A stretch of 64,000 nt of DNA. It comes from JAEMQF01 sp963775015. Its GTDB lineage: Bacteria > Pseudomonadota > Gammaproteobacteria > Burkholderiales > Burkholderiaceae_C. This document shows positions 1-7,531 of the stretch, one piece after another. The translations under genes were made by a program, and so were the position numbers. The notes beneath the pieces were generated by a model that was not told the DNA's origin, did no database searches, and saw only the letters and a program-made list of their open reading frames with translations. Within the stretch, counting starts at the first letter, position 1, and every line of letters starts with the position of its first letter. Location of the stretch: the NCBI GenBank assembly GCA_963775015.1, contig CAVZHI010000006.1:225501-289500 (forward strand), given 5' to 3'.

Positions 1-544
1 AGCGGCGAGCGGTGAAAGCGCCACAGTGCAAGGATCGCGGCGAAGGCGATGCTTGCGACGAGTGCGTAGTAGAGGCCCGCGGGTTCGAACGAGACGCCGG
101 CGAGCACCGGGCGCGAAATGCCGCCGAGGCCGTTTTCGCCTCCCGTCACTTCGGTCCAGCGAAATGCCACCGAATAGAGCATTGCCGACAACGCGAGCGT
201 CAGCAGCGAGAAGTAGACGCCGCGCCGGCGCAGGATCAGGAAGCCGAACACGAGCGACGCCACGAGCACGAGTCGCGATGCTGATCAGCACCGGCACGAC
301 AAACGAGCCCGGCGCGAACGAGGCGCTGCGTCATTCCCACTGCATACGCCGCCAGGCCGAACCACGCGCCATGGCCGAATGAGGTGAGGCCGGTGTAGCC
401 GACGAGGATGTTGAGCGCCATGCACGCGATGGCAAAGACGACGACCTCGGTCGCCGACGTCACGCCCAGGCCGATGGCGTTGAGCGCAAACGGCAGCAGC
501 AGCAGCGCAAAAGCGGCAATGATCAGGTCGCGGCGGATCGGCAT
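1..544 (-). CDS. livM: Branched-chain amino acid ABC permease LivM (partial, frame-interrupted)
   Basis: This is the second membrane permease of a Liv-type ABC importer. It starts at ATG 544 (MPIRRDL), 20 bases after livH stops, and runs off the window edge. The first part shows the LivM hallmark GYTGLTSFGHGAWFGLAAYA. The reading frame breaks near 318-326 and again near 268-276. Removing one base at each place restores a continuous LivM sequence with LRRRGVYFSLLTLAL and GGENGLGGI segments up to base 1. Both breaks are therefore +1 indels. They could be sequencing errors or real decay. Family assignment is firm; the substrate is inferred only from the family. Confidence 0.85.
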
Positions 545-563
545 CGTGGATTCGAAGAAGAAT

Positions 564-1433
564 TCATTCGAAGCGCTGGATGCGCTCGCCAAACAGACCG
601 CGCGGCCGAACCAGCAGCACGAGCAACATCAACAGATAGATCGCCGCTTCCGAGTACTGGGGAAATCCGGCCGCGGTGACGATGCCTTTGGTCAGGCCGA
701 CGATCAGCGCGGCGAGAACGACGCCCCAGAACGAGCCCAGGCCGCCGATCACGACGACGACAAACGCCGACGTGATGATCTCGGCGCCCATCGCCGGGTG
801 AATGGCAAAAATCGGCGCGAGCATCACGCCCGCGAGACCGGCCAGGCCAATGCCCAGGAAAGCGATCGCCGCCATGTAAGGTTCGAGCGAAATCCCGAGC
901 GCCCCGACCATGTCCGGGTTCTGCACCCCCGCGCGAACGACGCGGCCAAACGGCGTGCGCTGCAACAGAAACCATAGCCCGGCGACGCAAGCCACGGCGA
1001 CGAGCAGGATCAGCAGCCGGTAGCGCGGGTAGACGAAGTCGCCGATGAAAATCTGCCCGCGCAACTCCTGCGGGATCGCCCACGACAGCGGCGGCGCGCC
1101 GAAGATCATTCGCAGCAGTTGCTCGGCGACCATCGCCAGGCCGAACGTCAGCAGCAGCGAGAGCGCCGGGTCGGCCTTGTAGAAGCGGCGAAACAGGAGA
1201 CGCTCGATCACGACACCCAAGGCGCCGACGATGAGCGGTGAGAGCAGCGCAGCGCCGGTGAAGCCCAGGTGCTGTCCGATGCTCACCGCGAGATACGCGC
1301 CGATCGCGTAGAACGCGCCATGCGCGAGGTTGACGATTCCGCCGAGCGAGAAGATCAGCGACAGGCCAAGCGCGATCAGCAGGTAGTAGGCACCTGCCAA
1401 CAGGCCGTTGAGTAAGTGTTGAACGAAGAGCAT
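564..1433 (-). CDS. livH: Branched-chain amino acid ABC permease LivH
   Basis: This inner-membrane permease has 289 residues, the normal LivH length. It carries the conserved GLSLIFSLGGIVNLAHGAFY segment near the N-terminus and the EAA-like stretch followed by VVVIGGLGSFWGVVLAALIVG. About eight hydrophobic segments are visible. It lies between the binding protein (upstream on the same strand, separated by a repeat pair) and livM (20 bases downstream), so it is part of a livK-livH-livM operon. The ATPase genes livG and livF are not in the window and may lie beyond base 1. Liv-type systems also carry amides, urea or aromatic acids, so the substrate is open. Confidence 0.93.
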   Translation of the reverse strand: MLFVQHLLNGLLAGAYYLLIALGLSLIFSLGGIVNLAHGAFYAIGAYLAVSIGQHLGFTGAALLSPLIVGALGVVIERLLFRRFYKADPALSLLLTFGLAMVAEQLLRMIFGAPPLSWAIPQELRGQIFIGDFVYPRYRLLILLVAVACVAGLWFLLQRTPFGRVVRAGVQNPDMVGALGISLEPYMAAIAFLGIGLAGLAGVMLAPIFAIHPAMGAEIITSAFVVVVIGGLGSFWGVVLAALIVGLTKGIVTAAGFPQYSEAAIYLLMLLVLLVRPRGLFGERIQRFE

Positions 1434-1466
1434 GGCCGATAGAGATCGTCAACCCGGCAGTGAGGT

Positions 1467-1564
1467 GTCATCCCGGCGAACGCCGGGATCCACCGTACGC
1501 CCTGAGACACAGCAGTGCGAAGGAGAACCTCGAACGAGTGGATCCCGGCGTTCGCCGGGATGAC
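1467..1564. repeat. Inverted pair of 27-bp dispersed repeats
   Basis: Two copies of a 27-bp unit lie at 1467-1493 (beginning GTCATCCCGGCG, ending GGGATCCAC) and 1538-1564 (the reverse complement). They are separated by 44 bases between livK and livH. Each unit can fold on itself (TCCCGGCG against GCCGGGA), and the pair can form a larger hairpin. The same unit recurs at 34694, 34747, 35882, 43341, 49629, 49693, 56521, 56593, 57942 and 57996. A REP/BIME-like role in folding or RNA stability is inferred. Confidence 0.85.
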
Positions 1565-1624
1565 GTGTTCACCGGGATGACATGTTCACCGGAACGAGGC
1601 TTGCGCTGGGATAGCGCGCACCGC

Positions 1625-2869
1625 TCAAACCATCTTGCACTCGTTCTCTTCGGCCGTGCTCGCGATCACCTCCAGTGATTCGTTGGCCCCGGGAACCGGC
1701 GCCGACGAACGGAAGATGTCGTGCGCGTTCTTGACCTCGGCCACCGGCAGCGCCTGCACCGTGTACATCTCGTGCATCATCTGGTGATCGGCCTTGCGGA
1801 AGTAACCTTCGCGCGTTTTCATGAGGCCGAACTTCGCGCCTTTTTCGAAGTGCTCGACGACTTTCACCGAATCGATCGACTTCGTCTCGGCCATCGCCTG
1901 CATCGTCAACTTGATCGCGTTGTAGTCGCCCCATGCCTGGTTTTCCGGCGGGCGGTTGTAGCGCTTCGTGAACTCGGCGACGAAGCGCTTGCTGTCCGGC
2001 GTGTCGATCAAGTGATGCCACACGACCGGCCAGGTGCCCAGAAAATTGCCCTTGCCCGCGCCCCAGGCGAGCGCCGTGTCGAAGCCGAAACCCGCCACGG
2101 GGAAGTTCAAGCCGAACTCGGAGTACTGCTTGAGGAAGTTCGTGATCTGATTCCCCGCGAGGTTCGAGATCACGAGGTCCGGCTTGGCGCTGCGGATTTC
2201 GAGCAGCAGCGGCGAGAAGTCGGTCGCGTCTGTCGGCACCAGTTTGTCGGCCGCGAAGTCGCCGCCGTTCGCCGACATGAAGCGCTTCGAGACGCGCAGC
2301 AGGTCGTGGCCGAAGGCGTAATCGGCCGTCAGCGAGAACCACTTCTTGCCCTTCACCAGGCCCTGCGCCATGAGGGAGCGGCCGCAGGTCTTGACGTACA
2401 TCGAGTTCTGGCTCTCGATGTGGAACATGAACTTCTTGCAGCCTTTGCCGCGCAGTTCGTCCGAGTTCGCGCCGGTGTTGATGAAGAGCGTTTTCGTGCG
2501 CTCTGCGACCTGGCTGATCGTGAGCGCGGAAGCGGACGAGATCTCGCCGATGATGCACGCGACCTTGTCGCGCTCGATCATGCGCTCGGCTTTCGTCGAC
2601 GCCGTCTGCGGGTTCACCGAGTCTTCCTTGAGGATTTCCACCTTGCGCCCGTTGACGCCGCCCGCGGCGTTGATCTCCGCGACCGCCATGTCGGCGGCCT
2701 GCACCGCAAATTCGCCCAGAGGCCCGAGGAAGCCGGTGCGCGGCGTGAGGTGGCCGATGCGGATCACGTCGGCCTGGCTGCGGCTCAGGCTCGGAAAGCC
2801 GAGTGTGGCGACGGCGGCGGAGGCGCCGGCGATGACGCTGCGGCGGCGGGTGTCGATGGGTGCACTCAT
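1625..2869 (-). CDS. Branched-chain amino acid ABC transporter substrate-binding protein (LivK type)
   Basis: This is a periplasmic binding protein of type 1 fold, 414 residues. It begins with a twin-arginine-like signal (RRRSVIAGASAAVATLGF) followed by DVIRIGHLTPRTGFLGPLG, the usual start of the mature LivK-type domain. Typical segments follow, such as AVAEINAAGGVNGRKVE and IIGEISSASA. The start at ATG 2869 is preceded by AGGAG at good spacing, whereas the longer upstream reading frame has no such support. It heads the liv operon and faces the GntR regulator gene across a 135-base gap holding a palindrome. The ligand is unknown; members of this family often bind aromatic acids or amides. Confidence 0.92.
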   Translation of the reverse strand: MSAPIDTRRRSVIAGASAAVATLGFPSLSRSQADVIRIGHLTPRTGFLGPLGEFAVQAADMAVAEINAAGGVNGRKVEILKEDSVNPQTASTKAERMIERDKVACIIGEISSASALTISQVAERTKTLFINTGANSDELRGKGCKKFMFHIESQNSMYVKTCGRSLMAQGLVKGKKWFSLTADYAFGHDLLRVSKRFMSANGGDFAADKLVPTDATDFSPLLLEIRSAKPDLVISNLAGNQITNFLKQYSEFGLNFPVAGFGFDTALAWGAGKGNFLGTWPVVWHHLIDTPDSKRFVAEFTKRYNRPPENQAWGDYNAIKLTMQAMAETKSIDSVKVVEHFEKGAKFGLMKTREGYFRKADHQMMHEMYTVQALPVAEVKNAHDIFRSSAPVPGANESLEVIASTAEENECKMV

Positions 2870-2921
2870 GGGGTTCTCCTCGGGTTGTGATGCGGCTCGG
2901 GTTCGGCCGACTTGCGACAAT

Positions 2922-2933
2922 CTGTGATCACAG
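2922..2933. promoter_or_regulatory. Perfect 12-bp palindrome, candidate GntR/FCD operator
   Basis: CTGTGATCACAG is a perfect inverted repeat lying between the divergent binding-protein gene (start 2869) and the GntR gene (start 3005). FCD-type GntR regulators commonly bind short palindromes of this T-G-T...A-C-A form next to their own gene. Control of both directions by the neighbouring regulator is inferred. Confidence 0.55.
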
Positions 2934-3004
2934 TTATCGTGCCTGCATTTCCCCGGTTTGTCCAGCCGGGCTTTCACCAGAGGCCGGCGCGTCCGGGCCC
3001 CACG

Positions 3005-3667
3005 ATGACCCAGACCTTGGGCGCCCAGGTGCTGGCGCAGCTGCGCACCCAGTTGATCACCGGAATGCTCGCGCCGGGCGACAAGCTGTCGCTGCGCACG
3101 CTGGCGCTGCAGCTCGGCGTGTCGATGCAGCCGGTGCGCGACGCGGTGGCGCGGCTCGTCGCCGAGCGTGCGCTCGAAGTCACGCCGAAACGCTCCGTCC
3201 AGGTGCCGCTGATGTCGCTGCCGCAGTTTCGCGAACTCACTGCCATCCGCCTGGGTGTGGAGGGGTTTGCCGCCGAGCAGGCGGCGCGCCAGCGCGGCGG
3301 CACCGAAGGCGCCGAGATGCGCCGCTGCGAGGCGGCGTTCCGGCGCGAGAGCCAGCGCCGTACCCCCGCCGTCGACGCAGCGATCCGCGCGAACGCGAAG
3401 CTGCACTTCGCCGTGTATCGCGCCGCGGCGATGCCGGCGCTGGTCGCGATCATCGAAGGGCTGTGGCTGCGCATCGGCCCGGTGCTGAACCTCGATTTGC
3501 GCGACGGCGAGAATCGCCTCGCGAGCGGCGCCGCGGCACGCAGCCACGCCGCGATGGTCGCCGCTGTGCTGGGAGGCGATTCGCACGCTGCGCGCGCCGC
3601 GCTGCTCGAGGACATCGGCAACACGGCGGCGTTCATTGAAGCGCGCGGCGTGCTGCCCGTCGAGTAG
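3005..3667 (+). CDS. GntR-family transcriptional regulator, FCD subfamily
   Basis: This is a 220-residue DNA-binding regulator. The N-terminal winged helix (about residues 5-75) shows LGAQVLAQLRTQLITGMLAPGD and SLRTLALQLGVSMQPVRDAV, typical of GntR. The C-terminal all-helical FCD ligand domain includes ELTAIRLGVEGFAAEQAA, metal-ligand-type residues and ARSHAAMVAAVLGGDSHAAR. The start at ATG 3005 (MTQTLGAQ) is chosen because the 31 codons upstream do not resemble the family and would overlap the palindrome at 2922-2933. It is divergent from the liv operon and followed 32 bases later by an SDR gene, so it probably controls these neighbours. The effector is unknown. Confidence 0.88.
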   Translation: MTQTLGAQVLAQLRTQLITGMLAPGDKLSLRTLALQLGVSMQPVRDAVARLVAERALEVTPKRSVQVPLMSLPQFRELTAIRLGVEGFAAEQAARQRGGTEGAEMRRCEAAFRRESQRRTPAVDAAIRANAKLHFAVYRAAAMPALVAIIEGLWLRIGPVLNLDLRDGENRLASGAAARSHAAMVAAVLGGDSHAARAALLEDIGNTAAFIEARGVLPVE

Positions 3668-3699
3668 GCAATCAACCCAATACCCTCACAGGACAAGCC

Positions 3700-4476
3700 A
3701 TGGACCTCGGAATCTCAGGGTTGCGCGTCATGGTCTCGGCCGGCGCGAACGGCATCGGATTGGCGATGGCGCGCGCCTTCGTTCGTGAAGGTGCGCGAGT
3801 CGCAGTCTGCGACGTCGACGCCGCCGCCTTGCACGCACTCGCGCAAAGCGACCCCACGCTGCACGCGACGGCGTGCGACGTCGCGCTGCGCCCCGACGTC
3901 GCGCGCTGGTTCACCGCCGCGCTCGCACACCTCGGCGGCCTGGACTGCCTCGTGAACAACGCCGGAATCGCCGGGCCGACGGGCAAGGTCGACGCGATCG
4001 ACCCCGACGCGTGGGACCGCTGCATCGCCGTCGACCTGACGGGCCAGTTCAACTGCGTGCGCCTCGCCGTCCCGGCGCTGCGGTCGTCGAGCAATGCCAG
4101 CATCGTCAACGTCTCGTCGCTCGCCGGCCGCCTGGGGTTTGCGCTGCGCACGCCTTATGCAGCGGCAAAGTGGGGCGTGATCGGGCTGATGCGCTCGCTG
4201 GCGGTGGAACTCGGGCCCGACAAGATCCGCGTCAATGCGCTGCTGCCGGGGATCGTCGCCGGCGAACGCCAGCAGCGTGTGCTGAGCGCCAAGGCGCAGG
4301 CGCGCGGCGTGGCGTTCGAGGAGGTCGAGCGCGCCGCCTTTGCCGGGACGTCGATCAAGGAGTACGTGACGGCAGAGCAGCTCGCCGATTACGTCGTCTA
4401 CCTGTCGAGCCCGCGCGCCGCGACGATTTCGGGGCAGGCGCTGTCGGTGTGTGGGGATACGAACATCCTGAGCTGA
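3700..4476 (+). CDS. SDR family oxidoreductase
   Basis: This classical short-chain dehydrogenase has 258 residues. The cofactor-binding loop SAGANGIG is at 13-20, NNAG at 86-89, the catalytic Ser at about 139-140, and Tyr153 and Lys157 in YAAAK. The acidic residue after the second strand (CDVD, about 38-40) suggests NAD rather than NADP. It follows the GntR gene by 32 bases on the same strand and may share its transcript. The C-terminus (GQALSVCGDTNILS) resembles members annotated as 3-oxoacyl-ACP or hydroxyacyl dehydrogenases. The substrate cannot be told from sequence. Confidence 0.88.
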   Translation: MDLGISGLRVMVSAGANGIGLAMARAFVREGARVAVCDVDAAALHALAQSDPTLHATACDVALRPDVARWFTAALAHLGGLDCLVNNAGIAGPTGKVDAIDPDAWDRCIAVDLTGQFNCVRLAVPALRSSSNASIVNVSSLAGRLGFALRTPYAAAKWGVIGLMRSLAVELGPDKIRVNALLPGIVAGERQQRVLSAKAQARGVAFEEVERAAFAGTSIKEYVTAEQLADYVVYLSSPRAATISGQALSVCGDTNILS

Positions 4477-4490
4477 AGCTGACGCCGCGG

Positions 4491-4793
4491 TCACGCGCGC
4501 CGCAGCTCTTCGCGAATCGTCTTGCGAACGACAGCCTCGAGCGTCTCGGTCTGGATGGCCTGCTTCAGCGCCTCGTTGATCAGCGTCTGGTAGCCCCGCG
4601 CGCCGGCCTTGGTCTTGAAGTGCTCTACCACAGAACCATCGAGGAAGATGTTCACGCGTTGCTTCAGCGGCAGTACCGCTCCCGCAGCGCCGCGCCTGCG
4701 CAAAATCAGCTTGCCGGCGGCAATGTCCGCGCGGCGCAGCGGGGCGTCCTCGCGCGGATCAGACGAGATTTTCACGGTAGATGGCTTTTTCAT
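4491..4793 (-). CDS. brnA: BrnA-family antitoxin
   Basis: This 100-residue antitoxin is the partner of BrnT. The C-terminal half (KQRVNIFLDGSVVEHFKTKAG...GYQTLINEALKQAI) is the ribbon-helix-helix-like DNA-binding region of BrnA proteins. It overlaps the end of the toxin gene by 35 bases and is translated from ATG 4793. Toxin-first order with overlap is the usual BrnTA arrangement. In characterised BrnTA modules BrnA neutralises BrnT and represses the shared promoter. It converges with the SDR gene, with 14 bases between stops. Confidence 0.88.
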   Translation of the reverse strand: MKKPSTVKISSDPREDAPLRRADIAAGKLILRRRGAAGAVLPLKQRVNIFLDGSVVEHFKTKAGARGYQTLINEALKQAIQTETLEAVVRKTIREELRRA

Positions 4794-5034
4794 GTCGGTC
4801 TGCCTTGCGCATCGAGATGATGCGGATGTGGTTTTCGGTCTCTGCGGTCACGATCGAGACAAGCACTCCCTGCAGCGGCCCGAGCGTGACGAATCGTTCC
4901 TCTCCGTAGTCCATGCGCCGGTCCTCGAAGGTCACGGTCTGCCCCGACTCGATGACCTTGGGTGCGTCGGCCAGATCGAAACCGTGCTTGCGCAGATTGC
5001 TCGCCCGCTTGTCGGGATCGAAGCTGTATTTCAC
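4759..5034 (-). CDS. brnT: BrnT-family ribonuclease toxin
   Basis: This 91-residue toxin belongs to the BrnT family, RelE-fold ribonucleases. The family signature is clear: FDPDKRASNLRKHGFDLADA near the N-terminus, then FEDRRMDYGEERFVTLG and RIISMRKADRHEKAIY at the C-terminus, where the catalytic basic residues lie. The start is GTG 5034, because the family normally begins a few residues before the FDPDK motif and codons further upstream read promoter sequence. There is no Shine-Dalgarno sequence, and a promoter places the transcript start at about the start codon, so the message may be leaderless. Confidence 0.9.
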   Translation of the reverse strand: MKYSFDPDKRASNLRKHGFDLADAPKVIESGQTVTFEDRRMDYGEERFVTLGPLQGVLVSIVTAETENHIRIISMRKADRHEKAIYRENLV

Positions 5035-5040
5035 GCAGGG

Positions 5041-5068
5041 AGTATATGTATAAAAAGGTGTATGTGAA
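5041..5068 (-). promoter_or_regulatory. Promoter for brnTA
   Basis: Read on the minus strand, TTCACA (5063-5068) and TATACT (5041-5046) are separated by 16 bases. Each matches the σ70 consensus at 5 of 6 positions. A start site 6-8 bases after the -10 box falls on or next to the GTG start codon of brnT. The AT-rich alternation here is also a reasonable BrnA operator, though no clean palindrome is visible. Confidence 0.6.
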
Positions 5069-5322
5069 AGGTCTCGTGCCGCGGCTGTTTCTTTGGTTGC
5101 GGCGTAGTGGTGCCCCAATTCATGCCGTCACTGATCGAACTCGAACCTGCAAGCGCATGAATGGATTGCGTGTTTGATCGCATTGACACGAAATCCCAGG
5201 CAGAGCACATTTGCGGTTGATCGAAGGCTCACACGCGTTGGCCGGAATCTGTTGCGTCGATACCGGTTTCCGGCAAGCGTCGTCTTCGTACCGTCGGTCC
5301 CTCTCTCAACCTGGAGGACACC

Positions 5323-5757
5323 ATGCCGATTCGAACCGCCACGCTGCGCCATCAGCTCGAGAAAAACGGCGCCCGTTTGCACGCAGCCATCATGAGTCGT
5401 GCCCAGTCGGGCGGCGCGGACCGGCCACCCTCAGACGAGGAGTTGGCGCTGCTCGAGGAACGCCGCAAGCTCAAGGAAGAGCGCGCGAAGCGTCACGCGC
5501 AGGCGAAACTGCCCAAGGTGAAGCCGGCGCGAGTGGTGAAAGAGGCCAAGCCGGCCAAGGCGCCCAAGGTGATGAAGCCGCCCAAAGAGACGAAGGCGTC
5601 CAAGGATGACACCAAGCACGCCAAGGACGGGAAGCCGCATCACAAGGGCCCGCACCTGTCGCGCACCGAATTGCACGCGAAAAAGGCCGAGGCGCTGAAA
5701 GCGGCGGAGCAGGCGGCGAAGAAGTCGGCTGCGGCGAAGAAGGGAGCGAAGAGCTGA
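5323..5757 (+). CDS. Lys/Ala-rich basic hypothetical protein
   Basis: This protein of 144 residues is dominated by Lys, Ala, Pro and Glu. An N-terminal segment (about 1-30, TATLRHQLEKNGARLHAAIM) looks ordered. It is followed by a charged helix (DEELALLEERRKLKEERAKRH) and a low-complexity basic tail with KPAKAPKVMKPPKETK and KSAAAKKGAKS. The start is supported by GGAGG seven bases before ATG 5323. Such tails recall histone-H1-like nucleic-acid-binding proteins, but there is no recognised domain, so this is only a resemblance. It sits alone between the BrnTA module and an ABC binding-protein gene. Confidence 0.6.
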   Translation: MPIRTATLRHQLEKNGARLHAAIMSRAQSGGADRPPSDEELALLEERRKLKEERAKRHAQAKLPKVKPARVVKEAKPAKAPKVMKPPKETKASKDDTKHAKDGKPHHKGPHLSRTELHAKKAEALKAAEQAAKKSAAAKKGAKS

Positions 5758-5889
5758 GCGCTGGCGCCGGCGCGACGGTCGAACGCGCGTCCGTTCAAGC
5801 TCCCAGCAATTCTTCCCTGTCCACCGCAATCGGGTGCCGCGCCACCCCAGCGCGCTTGGGGTAAAGCCGGGATCGGAGCGACGACGGCA

Positions 5890-6699
5890 ATGAAACGGGA
5901 TCGTGGCATCGCAACTTGGGGAATCCCTCTGGCACTGGCCCTGGTGGGATTGCTTGCGCCGGCGCATGCCCAGCAGAGGGAGAGGGTCGCACGCATCGTC
6001 GCGGTCGGGAATCTCTCCGCCTACGCGGCAAAACAGTCGACCGAGAGAGTTCCCATCATCGTCTGGCGAATGCACGCGGCGGTCGAAACGGGGCTCGTGC
6101 GCAGCCTCGCGCGACCTGGCGGCAATGTGACGGGAGTCGAGAGCCTGGCGCCCGAGCTCGACGCCAAGCGGCTCGAACTGATCAAGGAGATCGTGCCGAA
6201 GCTGACGCGGCTGGGCCACCTCTACAACCCTGACGATCCAGCCGCCCAGGCGACTCTCGCGTCAGTTGGGGATGCCGCTCGCAAACTGGGTGTTCGCGTC
6301 GTGCCGTTGCCGGTCAAGCGGATCGACGAAGTCGACGCCGTTCTTTCGGGCATTTCAGCCGGGTCGATCGACGCACTGTTGACGTCCACCGATGAAGTCA
6401 CCGGCTGGCGTGCGCAACAGATCGCCGCGTTTGCCACAAAGCATCGATTGCCGAGCGTGTGCAGCGTCAGGTACGCTGTTGATTTGGGATGCCTGCTGTC
6501 CTACGGCCCGTCGCTGGACGAGTTCAGCGAAATCATCGCGCGGCAAATCGACAAAGTTCTCAAGGGTGCGAAGGTGGCCGATCTGCCGGTCGAGCAGGTG
6601 ACACGCTTCGAGATGCTGGTCAACATGAAGACGGCGAAAACGCTGGGCATCATCATTCCGCGAGCAGTGCTGGTGCGCGCGGATGAAGTGATCGAGTGA
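5890..6699 (+). CDS. TrpX/DUF534-type ABC substrate-binding protein, internally shortened
   Basis: This protein of 269 residues belongs to the ABC_sub_bind family, usually about 325 residues. A signal peptide (LALALVGLLAPAHA) is followed by only a few residues before AVGNLSAYAAKQSTERVPIIV, which in the intact paralogue at 20448-21425 lies around residues 104-124. About 65 residues of the first lobe are missing, while the frame is kept. The rest is normal: GLVRSLARPGGNVTGV, LLSYGPSLDEFSEIIARQIDKVLKGAK, and the C-terminal NMKTAKTLGIIIPRAVLVRADEVIE. Loss of one half of the hinged fold probably abolishes ligand binding. No transporter partners are adjacent. Confidence 0.8.
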   Translation: MKRDRGIATWGIPLALALVGLLAPAHAQQRERVARIVAVGNLSAYAAKQSTERVPIIVWRMHAAVETGLVRSLARPGGNVTGVESLAPELDAKRLELIKEIVPKLTRLGHLYNPDDPAAQATLASVGDAARKLGVRVVPLPVKRIDEVDAVLSGISAGSIDALLTSTDEVTGWRAQQIAAFATKHRLPSVCSVRYAVDLGCLLSYGPSLDEFSEIIARQIDKVLKGAKVADLPVEQVTRFEMLVNMKTAKTLGIIIPRAVLVRADEVIE

Positions 6700-6701
6700 G
6701 T

Positions 6702-7469
6702 TCACCCGCCAAGCAACTGCCCGCCATCCACCGCAATCGACTGCCCCGTCACCCAGCGCGCGTGCGGTGACGCGAGGAACAGCGCGACTTCGGCGATTTC
6801 GTCGGGGGTGCCCATGCGGCCAAACGGAATCCCCTTCAGCGTGTTCGCGTAGAGCGCGTCCTTGTTCTGTCGGCGTTGATCCCACACGCCACCGGGAAAT
6901 TCGATCGACCCCGGCGCGATGCAGTTGACGCGGATTCCCTTGCGCGCCAGCGTCGCGGCCTGGCTCGCGGTGTAGTTCAGCATCAACGCTTTCACCGCTG
7001 CGTACGCCGGCGCGCGGGTCGAGTGGCGGTAGCCGGCGATCGACGAGATGTGGATGATCGAGCTGGATGCCGTCTTGGCGTGTGCAGCTTCGAGCAGCGG
7101 CAACGCCGCGTGCGAGGCGCGCACCATCGCCATCACGTCGACCGACAGGCCCGCGGCCCAGCCGGCTTCGTCGTCGCCCATGCCGAAGCCCGAGGCGTTG
7201 TTCACGAGCACGTCGATGCCGCCGAGCGCAACGCCGGCGTCTTGCACGTAGCGCGTGACTGCCGCGCCGTCGGCGAGGTCGCAGCTGGCGGCGTGCGCCT
7301 TGTGGCCATGCCGGGCGATGGCGGCGCGCGCGTCTTCGAGCGCTGCCGCGCCGCGCGCGCAAATCGACACGTCGGCGCCTGCGGCGGCAAAGCCGAGCGC
7401 GATCGCACGCCCGATGCCGCGGCTGCCGCCGGTGACGACGACTCGGCTCTTCTTGAAATCGAAACCCAT
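6702..7469 (-). CDS. SDR family oxidoreductase
   Basis: This classical SDR has 255 residues. TGGSRGIG is at 13-20, NNAS at 90-93 (instead of NNAG), catalytic Ser at about 142-143, and Tyr156 and Lys160 in YAAVK. The ARG after the second strand (about 38-40) suggests NADP. The C-terminus VTGQSIAVDGGQLLGG is the usual SDR end. ATG 7469 is preceded by a GGAG-like sequence; longer upstream extensions overlap the TRAP permease gene and are rejected. It is the last gene of the reverse-strand train with dctPQM and the FAH protein, so it probably acts in the breakdown of the imported acid. Confidence 0.88.
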   Translation of the reverse strand: MGFDFKKSRVVVTGGSRGIGRAIALGFAAAGADVSICARGAAALEDARAAIARHGHKAHAASCDLADGAAVTRYVQDAGVALGGIDVLVNNASGFGMGDDEAGWAAGLSVDVMAMVRASHAALPLLEAAHAKTASSSIIHISSIAGYRHSTRAPAYAAVKALMLNYTASQAATLARKGIRVNCIAPGSIEFPGGVWDQRRQNKDALYANTLKGIPFGRMGTPDEIAEVALFLASPHARWVTGQSIAVDGGQLLGG

Positions 7470-7531
7470 GACTTTCTCCGTTCGGTGTGGACTCTGCCGG
7501 TGCGCGGTGCGCGGTGCTCGGGCGACCCGCG

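Noticed and set aside
5128..5382. An 84-codon minus-strand frame before the Lys-rich gene
   Set aside because: It has no ribosome-binding site and no similarity, and it overlaps the supported start of the plus-strand gene.
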